Shown: in pieces, positions 42,411-49,907 of the stretch
Numbering within the stretch: position 1 is the first letter of the stretch
Layout of the letters: each line of letters begins with the position of its first letter
From: RYN-230 sp036497945
Lineage (GTDB): Bacteria; Actinomycetota; Actinomycetes; Streptosporangiales; Streptosporangiaceae
DNA length: 64,000 nt
Reading direction: 5' to 3'
NCBI GenBank assembly: GCA_036497945.1
Contig: DASXIN010000031.1
Span: forward strand, 1 to 64,000
Notes under the pieces: generated by a model
What the model was told of the DNA's origin: nothing
Database searches by the model: none
What the model saw: the letters and a program-made list of their open reading frames with translations, nothing else
Position numbers and translations under genes: made by a program

Positions 42411-43364
42411 TCATGATCGCCCTGACATGCGCTCTCTGTCATGCGGTGAGAGCCAGTTCACATAGGGTCCCTTAGGCACGATGCGGCTCGGGTTGATCCA
42501 ATCCTGGGTCTGGTAGTAGTGCCGCTTGATCTGGACGAAGTCCGTCGTGTCGCCGAACCCCGGGGTCTGGTACAGGTCGCGGGCGTAGCCCCACAGGCCC
42601 GGGTAGTCCACCAGCCGGTTCAGGTTGCACTTGTAATGCGTGTAATAGACCGCGTCGAAACGGGCCAATGTCGGATAGAGCCGTACATCCGCCTCGGTAA
42701 TGCTGCCGCCCAGCAGGTACCGGCGCCGGAGCAGTCGCTCCTCCAGCGCGCTCAGCGTGCTGAACAGCGCGTCGAACGCCTCCTCGTAGACGGCCTGGCT
42801 GGTGGCCAGCCCGGCCTTGTACACGCCGTTGTTGACCGCGTGGTAGACCAGCGTGCTGAGCGCGTCGATCTCGGTGCGCTGCTGCGCCGGGTAAAGGTCG
42901 GGCGCGCCGGGCCGGTGATAGCCGCGGAACTCGGTCTCGAACGAGGTGGTGATCTGCTGGAAGTCGTTGTCCACGATGCGCTGGCTGCGGGTGTCCCAGA
43001 CGAACGGCACGGTGAACCGGCCGCGGTACCCGGGATCAGTGATCATGTACAGGTCGGACACGAAGCGCGCCCCGGTCACCGGATCCACCCCGCCGTTGCT
43101 GGCCGGGAAGCGCCAGCCGCGCTCGTCGCGGATCGGATCCACCAGGCTGAGCCCGATCACCCGGTCCAGGCCAAGCAGCCGGCGCACGATAAGGGCGCGG
43201 TGCGCCCACGGATCGGCCAGCGACGCGTACAACTGGTAACGCCCGGGTTCTGCCAGGTACCCGCTCGATCCGTCCCCCGTGATCCGCGTGGCGAACACGT
43301 TCGCCTGGCGGACGAATCCGGCCGATGGCAGGACTTCAGGACCAGTCTCGGGAGTAACTGGCAT
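42411..43364 (-). CDS. Glutathionyl-hydroquinone-reductase-like protein lacking the usual Cys
   Basis: A 317-residue Xi-class glutathione-transferase-like protein (YqjG/ECM4 family). The thioredoxin-fold segment reads YASLADPWAHRALIVRRLLG. Family members normally have CPWAH with Cys as the thiol nucleophile, but here the codon is GAT, giving Asp. The rest is conserved: VPFVWDTRSQRIVDNDFQQI, NNGVYKAGLATSQAVYEEAF and the C-terminal NPSRIVPKGPY. Actinobacteria lack glutathione and use mycothiol, so the thiol partner would differ. Start at the second of two adjacent ATGs (43364), with GGAGG upstream. Confidence 0.85.
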   Translation of the reverse strand: MPVTPETGPEVLPSAGFVRQANVFATRITGDGSSGYLAEPGRYQLYASLADPWAHRALIVRRLLGLDRVIGLSLVDPIRDERGWRFPASNGGVDPVTGARFVSDLYMITDPGYRGRFTVPFVWDTRSQRIVDNDFQQITTSFETEFRGYHRPGAPDLYPAQQRTEIDALSTLVYHAVNNGVYKAGLATSQAVYEEAFDALFSTLSALEERLLRRRYLLGGSITEADVRLYPTLARFDAVYYTHYKCNLNRLVDYPGLWGYARDLYQTPGFGDTTDFVQIKRHYYQTQDWINPSRIVPKGPYVNWLSPHDRERMSGRS

Positions 43365-43614
43365 CATCCTCCTTTCCCGGCGGGAGCTGCGTGGCTGCTG
43401 TCCGAATTGTCAGCAAATGATGGCCGGCCGGGCGGCTGGAGGGAAGAACCGGCCGGCCTGGCGGGCCGCGTCCGGGCACACCGCTCGGGCCCAGTGGCTA
43501 GCATCGCATCCGAAAGCCCCCCGATTCCGGGATAGTGCGAGGTCATCCCGGAATGGGTCAGGTGGGCCGTGGGCAACGCAGCAGTGCCCAGGTGGCAGCG
43601 GAAGGGGCAGCCAG

Positions 43615-44223
43615 GTGACATCGATCACCACCGAACTGGCCCGGCTCAGCGGCCCGCTGGCCTATCTGCTGGTGGCCGCGCTGGTGTTCGGCGAGTGCGC
43701 CATTTTCCTGGGTTTTGTCATCCCCGGCGAGACGGCGGCCGTGCTCGGCGGCGTGCTGGCCAGCCGAGGCCGGGTCTCCCTACCGGTGCTGATGCTGGTG
43801 GTGGTGATGGCCGCCATCGTCGGCCCGCTGATCGGTTACGAGATAGGCCGGCATCTCGGCGGGCGGCTGCTGGCCAGGCCCCGGCTGCGCCGGGTGGCCG
43901 GCGGGGTGGACCGGGCCCAGTCGGTGCTGCACCGGCGGGGCGCGGTGGCCGTGTTCGTCGGCCGGTTCATCGCGGTGCTGCGGGCCATGATGCCCGCGGT
44001 CGCCGGGACCACCCGGCTGCCGTACCGCACGTTCCTGCTCTACAACGTGCTCAGCGCGGTGGTCTGGGGCGTCGGGTACTGCCTGCTCGGATACGCCGCC
44101 GGGTCCGCGTACGCGGCCATCGAGCGCACAGTCGGCACCGGCGTGGCCATCGCGCTAGCCGTGCTGCTGCTCGGCGCGGTGGTGTTCTGGCTGATCCGGC
44201 GGCACCGCCGGGCGCCGGCTTAG
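43615..44223 (+). CDS. DedA/SNARE-associated membrane protein
   Basis: A 202-residue membrane protein of the DedA (VTT) family, associated with lipid-carrier recycling and envelope homeostasis. The motif FGECAIFLGFVIPGETAAVL near the N-terminus and FVGRFIAVLRAMMPAVAGTT in the centre carry the family's acidic and Arg residues. Four to five helices and a basic C-terminus (RRHRRAPA) are present. The GTG at 43615 follows AAGGGG. Confidence 0.92.
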   Translation: MTSITTELARLSGPLAYLLVAALVFGECAIFLGFVIPGETAAVLGGVLASRGRVSLPVLMLVVVMAAIVGPLIGYEIGRHLGGRLLARPRLRRVAGGVDRAQSVLHRRGAVAVFVGRFIAVLRAMMPAVAGTTRLPYRTFLLYNVLSAVVWGVGYCLLGYAAGSAYAAIERTVGTGVAIALAVLLLGAVVFWLIRRHRRAPA

Positions 44224-44426
44224 CAGATCCGTCAGCCGACCGATGTCTGCGGCCGCTCAGCCGGCCACCGTGGACTCCATGCACCGCACACAGGTATGCA
44301 CGATGCCGAGCGCGTGCCGGGTGGAGAAAGCAGCACGCAGGGAAGATTTCCTCCCCCAGCCGCCGTCACGGCCAGGAGCCGGGCCAGCGCCCGTGCCTAG
44401 CATGGATGACCGGGAGGTGGCGGAAA

Positions 44427-44798
44427 TTGCGCGAGTTCGGTGAGCTCGAGTCCGCGATTATGGATGTGGTGTGGGCCGGTGACCGGGCCTATCCGGTCCG
44501 GGAGGTCCGCGAGCGGCTGTCCTACAACCGGCCCGTCGCGTATACGACCGTGATGACGGTCATGAACATCCTGTACGGCAAGGGTGTGCTGTGCCGCGAG
44601 AAGCACGGCCGGGCCTGGCGGTACTGGCCGGTGGAGTCCCGGGAGGAGCATGACGCCCGGTTAATGGCCGAGGTGCTCCGGTCCGGTGGTGATGAGCACA
44701 TCACCATGCTCCGGTTCGTGGAACGGGTCAGCGACGAGGAGCGGGAGAGCCTGCGCAGCGCCATGCTCGACATGGCCGGGCAGCTCGCCGCGTCCTAA
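44427..44798 (+). CDS. BlaI/MecI/CopY-type transcriptional repressor
   Basis: A 123-residue winged-helix repressor (FGELESAIMDVVWAGDRAYP, then PVAYTTVMTVMNILYGKGVL and REKHGRAWRYWPVESRE). A TTG start at 44427 is preferred because GGGAGG lies at proper spacing and the product then aligns with the usual family N-terminus; an ATG at 44406 would add seven residues. No BlaR1-type M56 sensor peptidase is adjacent, so the signal is unknown. Its end overlaps the convergent nitrilase gene by 4 bases. Confidence 0.88.
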   Translation: MREFGELESAIMDVVWAGDRAYPVREVRERLSYNRPVAYTTVMTVMNILYGKGVLCREKHGRAWRYWPVESREEHDARLMAEVLRSGGDEHITMLRFVERVSDEERESLRSAMLDMAGQLAAS

Positions 44799-45595
44799 CC
44801 GAAGACATCCTCCCGGCGGTGCTCCAGGCACGGCAGCCGGTCCCGGACCTGCGTGGTCAGCCTGGTATCCAGATCGCCGCAGCCGACTCCGGGGAACGGG
44901 CCGAGGTCCAGCCGGACGGTGCCCATCGGGTCCACCAGCATGCTCCGGCCGATGCCGGTAGGTGCCCGGGTCGGCGGTGAGTCCGGGTCGGGCACCTGCC
45001 CGGCGGCGGCCACCCAGACCGTGTTCTCGATGGCCCGGGCCCGCACCAGGGTCACCCAATGCTCCTCTTTGAACAGCCCGGCGGCCCAGGCAGCCGGGAC
45101 CACCAGCAGGTCCGCGCCGCGGACCACCAGGTTCCGGGCCAGTTCCGGGAACCGGATGTCGTAACAGGTGAGCAGGCCCACCCGCAGGCCGGCCACTTCG
45201 GCGAGCACTGGCTCGTCGCCCGGCGCGACCACCTTGGACTCGGTCTCACCGAGCGAGTCGAACAGATGGATCTTCCGGTACGCGGCCACCCGCTGGCCCG
45301 CCGGGCCGTAGCCGACCGCGGTGTTGTACACCCGGCCGTCCGGCGCGGGCTCGAACACCCCGGCCACCAGGGACACCCCGGTGTCCCGGGCCGCGGCGGC
45401 CAGCCCGGCGCCGAACGGGCCGTCCAGCGGCTCGGCCACCGCCCGCAGGTCGGTGCCGAACCGGGCCTGCGTCGCTTCCGGGAACACGGCCAGCTCCGCG
45501 CCCTGGCCCGCCGCGTCGCGCAGCGCGGCGCGCACCCGGTCCAGGTTGACGGCGGGATCCGGGCTGACCGGCAATTGGCACAACGCAACACGCAT
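44795..45595 (-). CDS. Nitrilase-superfamily carbon-nitrogen hydrolase
   Basis: A 266-residue amidase. The Glu-Lys-Cys triad is present: Glu40 (AVFPEATQ), Lys108 (AAYRKIHLFDS) and Cys144 (LLTCYDIRFPE). It resembles the Nit2 or omega-amidase/deaminated-glutathione amidase branch, but the substrate is not certain. Start ATG at 45595. It is followed upstream by a repeat-rich spacer before the next gene on the other strand. Confidence 0.92.
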   Translation of the reverse strand: MRVALCQLPVSPDPAVNLDRVRAALRDAAGQGAELAVFPEATQARFGTDLRAVAEPLDGPFGAGLAAAARDTGVSLVAGVFEPAPDGRVYNTAVGYGPAGQRVAAYRKIHLFDSLGETESKVVAPGDEPVLAEVAGLRVGLLTCYDIRFPELARNLVVRGADLLVVPAAWAAGLFKEEHWVTLVRARAIENTVWVAAAGQVPDPDSPPTRAPTGIGRSMLVDPMGTVRLDLGPFPGVGCGDLDTRLTTQVRDRLPCLEHRREDVFG

Positions 45596-45618
45596 GCCCG
45601 CAGGCTAAACCAGCCCGC

Positions 45619-45759
45619 GCCAAAGGGGGAGCCACCGACTGGACTGACGAGCGAGGAACGAGCGAGGAAGGGAAGGAGCCGCGCCGAAGGGGGCGCGCCG
45701 CCGACTGGACTGAGGAGGGAGGGAGCGAGGAACGAGCGACCGAGCGACGAGGGAAGGAG
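45619..45759. repeat. Imperfect tandem direct repeat, purine-rich
   Basis: Two related blocks (about 45619-45677 and 45682-45759) share CGCCRAAGGGGG, CCGACTGGACTGA, GAGCGAGGAACGAGCGA and GAAGGGAAGGAG. The second block has extra GAGGGAGG-type insertions. The repeat separates divergent genes and abuts the aminotransferase start, so any promoter must lie in or beside it. Confidence 0.75.
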
Positions 45760-45801
45760 GCGGGTTAAGCGCCCCCGGAGGCGCAAAGCAATACTTACGG
45801 G

Positions 45802-46965
45802 GTGAGCAGACCTTTGCTGAACCGGCGGCTGGCCGGCCTGGGCACGACGATCTTCGCCGAGATGTCCGCGCTCGCGCTGACCACCGGGTCGGTCAACCTG
45901 GGCCAGGGCTTCCCGGACACCGATGGCCCGGCCGAGATCGCCGCGGCCGCCGCGGCCGCGATCATGGACGGCCGTGGCAACCAGTACCCGCCCGGCCCGG
46001 GCATCCCTGAGCTGCGGCACGCCGTGTCCGCGCACCAGAAGCGGTGGTACGGGGTGGACCTGGACCCGGACACCGAGGTGCTGGTCACCGCGGGCGCCAC
46101 CGAGGGGATCGCGGCCGCGCTGATCGCGCTGATGGAGCCGGGCGACGAGGCGATCGCGTTCGAGCCCTACTACGACTCCTATGCCGCCTGTGTGGCCATG
46201 GCGGGCGCGGCCCGGGTGCCGGTGACGCTGCGGCCGCCCGACTTCCGGCCCGACCTGTCCGCGCTCCGCGCCGCCATCACCCCGCGCACCCGGCTCATCC
46301 TGCTCAACACGCCGCACAACCCCACCGGGGCGGTGTTCAGCCGGGCCGAGCTGACCGAGATCGCCGCGCTGGCCTGCGAGCGCGACCTGCTGGTGGTGTC
46401 GGACGAGGTCTACGAGCACCTGATCTTCGACGGGGAGCACGTGCCGATCGCCACCCTGCCCGGGATGCGCGAGCGCACCGTGACGATCAGCTCGGCGGCC
46501 AAGACGTTCTCCTTTACCGGCTGGAAGATCGGCTGGGTGACCGGCACCCCGGAACTGGTCACCGCGGTGCGCACGGTGAAGCAGTTCCTCACCTACGTCA
46601 CCGGCGGGCCGTTCCAGTACGCGGTGGCCCAGGCCCTGGCGCTGCCCGACGCCTACTTCGCCGCGATCGGCACCGACCTGCGGGGCAAGCGGGACCTGCT
46701 CTGCGCCGGGCTGGCCGAGGTGGGCTTCGAGGTGTACCAGCCGGCCGGCACCTACTTCGTGACCACCGACATCCGGCCGCTGGGCGAGACCGACGGGATG
46801 GATTTCTGCCGCCGGCTGCCGGAGGAGGCCGGGGTGGTGGCCATCCCCAGTTCCGTGTTCTACGACAACGAAGCGGCTGGCCGCAGCCAGGTGCGGTTCG
46901 CGTTCTGCAAGAAAGACGAGGTGCTGCGGGAAGCGATCACCCGGCTGGCCCGCCGCCATGGCTAG
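45802..46965 (+). CDS. PLP aminotransferase, DapC/kynurenine-aminotransferase-like
   Basis: A 387-residue class I aminotransferase. NTPHNPTGAVFS, SDEVYEHLIFDGEH and the PLP Lys in SSAAKTFSFTGWKIGW are intact. The N-terminal GSVNLGQGFPDTDGP and overall length match the group that includes mycobacterial DapC (N-succinyldiaminopimelate aminotransferase) and kynurenine/glutamine transaminases; I cannot choose between them. Start GTG at 45802. Its last eight bases overlap the serpin gene, implying coupled translation. Confidence 0.88.
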   Translation: MSRPLLNRRLAGLGTTIFAEMSALALTTGSVNLGQGFPDTDGPAEIAAAAAAAIMDGRGNQYPPGPGIPELRHAVSAHQKRWYGVDLDPDTEVLVTAGATEGIAAALIALMEPGDEAIAFEPYYDSYAACVAMAGAARVPVTLRPPDFRPDLSALRAAITPRTRLILLNTPHNPTGAVFSRAELTEIAALACERDLLVVSDEVYEHLIFDGEHVPIATLPGMRERTVTISSAAKTFSFTGWKIGWVTGTPELVTAVRTVKQFLTYVTGGPFQYAVAQALALPDAYFAAIGTDLRGKRDLLCAGLAEVGFEVYQPAGTYFVTTDIRPLGETDGMDFCRRLPEEAGVVAIPSSVFYDNEAAGRSQVRFAFCKKDEVLREAITRLARRHG

Positions 46966-48085
46966 CCCAGTGGCCAGCACCGCGCCGGACGATCTGTTCG
47001 GCGCGGACCTGTACGCGGCGCTGGGCGGGCAGGGCAACCTGGTCTTCTCCCCGGGCAACATCGGCACCGCGCTGCGGATGACGCTGCTCGGTGCGCGCGG
47101 GCCGACGGCCACCCAGCTGGCCGCGGTACTGCACCTGGCCAAGCCGCAGGACGCGGCGGCCGGGCTGGTGCAGGTGTCTGCGCTGCTGGACGAGCTGGCC
47201 CGCGGCCCGATCACGCTGCGCGCGCCGAACACCATGTGGCTGCAAGCCGGGCTGCCGGTGCAGCCGGACTTCACCGCGGCGCTGGCCCAGGCGGCCTGCG
47301 TGCAGCTCCGCGAGGCTGACTTCCGGCGCGCGGCCGAGCCGGCCCGGCAGCAGATCAACGACCTGATCGCGGAGCAGACCGCGGGGAAGATCACCGGGCT
47401 GATCCCGGCCGGCCTGCTGGACGCAGCCACCCGGCTGGTGCTGGCCAGCGCGCTGTACCTGAAGGCGGCCTGGGCGCACCCGTTCCCGTCCGGCGCGACC
47501 AGCGACGGCCCGTTTCACCCCGAGCCGGGCCGCGAGCGGCAGGTACCCGTCATGCACCTGCGGGCCCGGCTGCGTTACCTGCGCCGGGACGGCTACCAGG
47601 TCGTCGAGCTGCCGTATCTGGGCCAGCGGCTCGGCATGGTGATCGTGCTGCCGGACGGCCCGCTGCCGCCGGTCGAGGGCCTGCTGGCCGGGGGCGGCCT
47701 CAGCGGTCTGCTGGCCGGCCTGGCCACCTACCAGGTCAGCCTGGCCCTGCCGCGGTTCCGGGTGACCGGGCAGTTCGGCCTGGGCCCGGTGCTGACCTCG
47801 CTCGGCATGCCGCTGGCGTTCGGCCCGCAGGCCGACTTCACCGGGATCACCGAGGCTGAGCCGCTGCACATCCGGGAGGTCGTGCACCAGGCCTACATCG
47901 ACGTGGCCGAGCCGGGCACCGAGGCGGCCGCGGCCACCGCCACGGTGATCACGGCGGCGGCCCGGACACTGATGCCGGATCCGGTGGCCGAGATGACGGT
48001 GGACCGGCCGTTCCTGTTCGCCCTCACCGAGCTGACCACCGGCTGGCCGCTGTTCCTCGGCCGGGTCACCGACCCTGCGGTGTAG
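46958..48085 (+). CDS. Serpin (serine protease inhibitor), inhibitory type
   Basis: A 375-residue serpin. The helix A-to-strand core (GNLVFSPGNIGTALRMTLLG), the breach and shutter regions and the C-terminal DRPFLFALTELTTGWPLFLG are all present. The hinge EPGTEAAAATATV has the small residues at P15-P9 needed for loop insertion, so it should inhibit proteases by the trapping mechanism. The reactive bond appears to fall among Ala residues (VITAAARTLMP), which predicts elastase- or subtilisin-like targets. There is no signal peptide, so it acts inside the cell or is released on lysis. It overlaps the upstream aminotransferase gene by 8 bases. Confidence 0.92.
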   Translation: MASPVASTAPDDLFGADLYAALGGQGNLVFSPGNIGTALRMTLLGARGPTATQLAAVLHLAKPQDAAAGLVQVSALLDELARGPITLRAPNTMWLQAGLPVQPDFTAALAQAACVQLREADFRRAAEPARQQINDLIAEQTAGKITGLIPAGLLDAATRLVLASALYLKAAWAHPFPSGATSDGPFHPEPGRERQVPVMHLRARLRYLRRDGYQVVELPYLGQRLGMVIVLPDGPLPPVEGLLAGGGLSGLLAGLATYQVSLALPRFRVTGQFGLGPVLTSLGMPLAFGPQADFTGITEAEPLHIREVVHQAYIDVAEPGTEAAAATATVITAAARTLMPDPVAEMTVDRPFLFALTELTTGWPLFLGRVTDPAV

Positions 48086-48110
48086 TCCCGGGGGGACGAC
48101 CCTCCCCGGA
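48086..48110 (+). terminator. Hairpin with GGACGA core, copy B
   Basis: Immediately after the serpin stop codon, CCGGGG pairs with CCCCGG around GGACGACCCT. The GGGGGACGACC core is shared with elements at 34697 and 54409. Confidence 0.5.
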
Positions 48111-48197
48111 TCCCCCGATCGCCGCTGCGCGCGCCGAGCGGCGGCAAGCCGCCGCGGCACGCTGGCCTGAAGAAACCCGGACTGCGACACTGACGGT

Positions 48198-48551
48198 ATG
48201 AGACCTGACGGGCTGCACCATGTTTCGCTCAATGTCCGTGACGTCCCTGCGGCGCTTGACTTCTACACCCGGGTACTCGGCTTGACCGAGCGCGGCGACC
48301 GGCCGGACTTCAGTTTCGACGGCGCCTGGCTGGACGCCGGCGGCCAGCAGATTCACCTGATCGAGGCGGACACCCCACCGTCCCTCGGCCAGCACTTCGC
48401 GCTGGCCGTGTCCGACCTGGATGCGGTGGTGGCGGAACTGCGCGGCCAGGGGGTCACGGTGACCGATCCGGTCCCGGTCGGCGCCGGGCGGCAGTCGTTC
48501 CTCGACGACCCCGCCGGGAACCGGGTCGAGCTGCAGGAACCGCCGTACTGA
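48198..48551 (+). CDS. VOC-superfamily (glyoxalase-like) protein
   Basis: A 117-residue single vicinal-oxygen-chelate domain with two beta-alpha-beta modules: GLHHVSLNVRDVPAALDFYT at the start and HFALAVSDLDAVVAEL in the second half, ending in FLDDPAGNRVELQEP. The metal ligands appear to be His7, His54 (QQIHLIEAD), His66 and the final Glu. It could be a lyase, isomerase or binding protein. The ATG at 48198 lacks a strong ribosome-binding site. Confidence 0.88.
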   Translation: MRPDGLHHVSLNVRDVPAALDFYTRVLGLTERGDRPDFSFDGAWLDAGGQQIHLIEADTPPSLGQHFALAVSDLDAVVAELRGQGVTVTDPVPVGAGRQSFLDDPAGNRVELQEPPY

Positions 48552-48576
48552 GCCCGTCGCGGCGCTAGCCTCGGCT

Positions 48577-48840
48577 GTGCTCCCCCTCCTGCTCGTCGCG
48601 GCCTCGGTTGGCCTGTCCAACCTGGCCGCCGCCATCGGCATCGGCTTCGGCGGGTCACCGCGCGGACCCGGCTGCGGGTGGCGCTGGTGTTCGGTCTGTT
48701 CGAGTCCGGCATGCCCATCGTCGGCCTGGTCATCGGGGCCGGGCTGGAAGCCGGCGGCCGGGCTGGGCGCCGCGGCCGGCCGCCGCGGCGAGCAGATCGG
48801 CGGGGCCATCCTGGTCGCGGTCGGCGTCGCGCTCGGTCGG
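48577..48840 (+). pseudogene. Degenerate MntP-type manganese efflux pump fragment
   Basis: A GTG at 48577 begins LLLVAASVGLSNLAAAIGIG, the first helix of MntP-family exporters. The next conserved helix (RTRLRVALVFGLFESGMPIV) continues in a different frame after a slip near 48655. A third piece (EQIGGAILVAVGVAL) returns to the first frame near 48780. The remaining half of the protein is absent and the sequence runs into a 10-base tandem repeat. At least two frameshifts plus truncation mean it cannot make the pump. Confidence 0.65.
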
Positions 48841-48870
48841 CGTGCTCGAACCGGTCCAGCCCGGGCGGCC

Positions 48871-48930
48871 CCGCGACGGTCCGCGCCAGTCCGCGGCGGT
48901 CCGCGCCAGTCCGCGACGGTCCGCGGCGGC
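48871..48930. repeat. Six tandem 10-base repeats
   Basis: Six consecutive decamers of the form CCGCGNCRGT (CCGCGACGGT, CCGCGCCAGT, CCGCGGCGGT and so on) run from 48871 to 48930, directly after the mntP remnant and at the 3' end of the ferredoxin gene. Such short repeats are prone to replication slippage. Confidence 0.75.
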
Positions 48931-48935
48931 CTGGG

Positions 48936-49127
48936 TCAGTCGGCCTGGCTGAGCGCCAGCCGCGGGCAGGACGCCACCGCGCGGCGTACCGCGTCGGCCG
49001 ACGCCGCGGGCACGTCCCCGGGCGCGATGTGCAGGTAGTCCTCGTCGTCGAGGTCGAACACGTCGGGCGCCAGGCCCGCGCACACCCCGTTGGCCTCGCA
49101 CAGGTCGCGATCGACCACCACCCGCAT
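48936..49127 (-). CDS. Small 3Fe-4S ferredoxin
   Basis: A 63-residue ferredoxin with only three cluster Cys: Cys10 and Cys16 (DLCEANGVC) and Cys54 (VASCPRLAL). This is the actinobacterial 3Fe-4S type that usually donates electrons to cytochrome P450 enzymes. No P450 gene is in the window. The ATG at 49127 is preceded by GGAGGGC. It is divergent from a methyltransferase gene. Confidence 0.92.
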   Translation of the reverse strand: MRVVVDRDLCEANGVCAGLAPDVFDLDDEDYLHIAPGDVPAASADAVRRAVASCPRLALSQAD

Positions 49128-49280
49128 CGCCCTGCCCTCCTTTACCGCACCGTCCAGCGCTACAGTACGTCCCGTCCCGGCCGATGGCAGCCCCGTGGTC
49201 ACCGCGCGCCGGGGCAGGTGAGCACGACCAGCCGGCGTTGGGCTAATGCGGTGTTTTGGGCGGTGGATTCGGAGGGCCGG

Positions 49281-49907
49281 ATGGGGATGCCAGCGGAGCT
49301 GCAGGCCGCGGCCGAGGCGGCCACCGGATTCATGCCGCCGGCCGAGGGACTGGCCCTGTACGCGACCGCGGCCGCCTACGCGGGGCGCGGCCCGATCCTG
49401 GAAATCGGCACCTACTGCGGCAAATCCACCATCTACCTGGCCGCCGCGGCGCGGCAAGCGGGCCAGCTGGTGATCACGGTGGATCACCACCACGGCTCGG
49501 AGGAGAACCAGCCGGGCTGGGAGTACCACGACCCGGCCCTGGTCGACGAGCGAACCGGGCGGCTGGACACGCTGCCCGGGTTCCGCGCCACGCTGGCCGC
49601 GGCTGGCCTGGAGGACCAGGTCATCGCCGTGGTGGGCCGGTCGGCGCAGCTGGCCGGGCTGTGGCGGGCTCCGCTCGGCATGCTGTTCATCGACGGCGGG
49701 CACACCGACGAGGCGGCCCAGGCCGACTACGCCAACTGGGCGCGCTGGGTCGCCCCCGGCGGGGCGCTGGCCATCCACGACGTGTTCCCCGATCCGGCCG
49801 ACGGTGGCCAGGCCCCGTACCGGATCTACCGGCGCGCGCTGGAGTCAGCCGAGTTCACCGAGGTGTCCGGGCACGGCTCGCTGCGCGTGCTGGAGCGCAC
49901 CGGCTAA
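49281..49907 (+). CDS. Class I SAM-dependent methyltransferase (Methyltransf_24 type)
   Basis: A 208-residue methyltransferase. GPILEIGTYCGKSTIYLAAA is the SAM-binding motif I, followed by ITVDHHHGSEENQPGWEYHD, GMLFIDGGHTDEAAQADYAN and GALAIHDVFPDP. The His/Asp-rich residues near the SAM site suggest a metal-assisted O-methyltransferase, as in related sugar or catechol enzymes. The ATG at 49281 sits behind GGAGGG. It ends convergently with the next gene, overlapping by 4 bases. Its neighbours are glycan-related. Confidence 0.85.
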   Translation: MGMPAELQAAAEAATGFMPPAEGLALYATAAAYAGRGPILEIGTYCGKSTIYLAAAARQAGQLVITVDHHHGSEENQPGWEYHDPALVDERTGRLDTLPGFRATLAAAGLEDQVIAVVGRSAQLAGLWRAPLGMLFIDGGHTDEAAQADYANWARWVAPGGALAIHDVFPDPADGGQAPYRIYRRALESAEFTEVSGHGSLRVLERTG

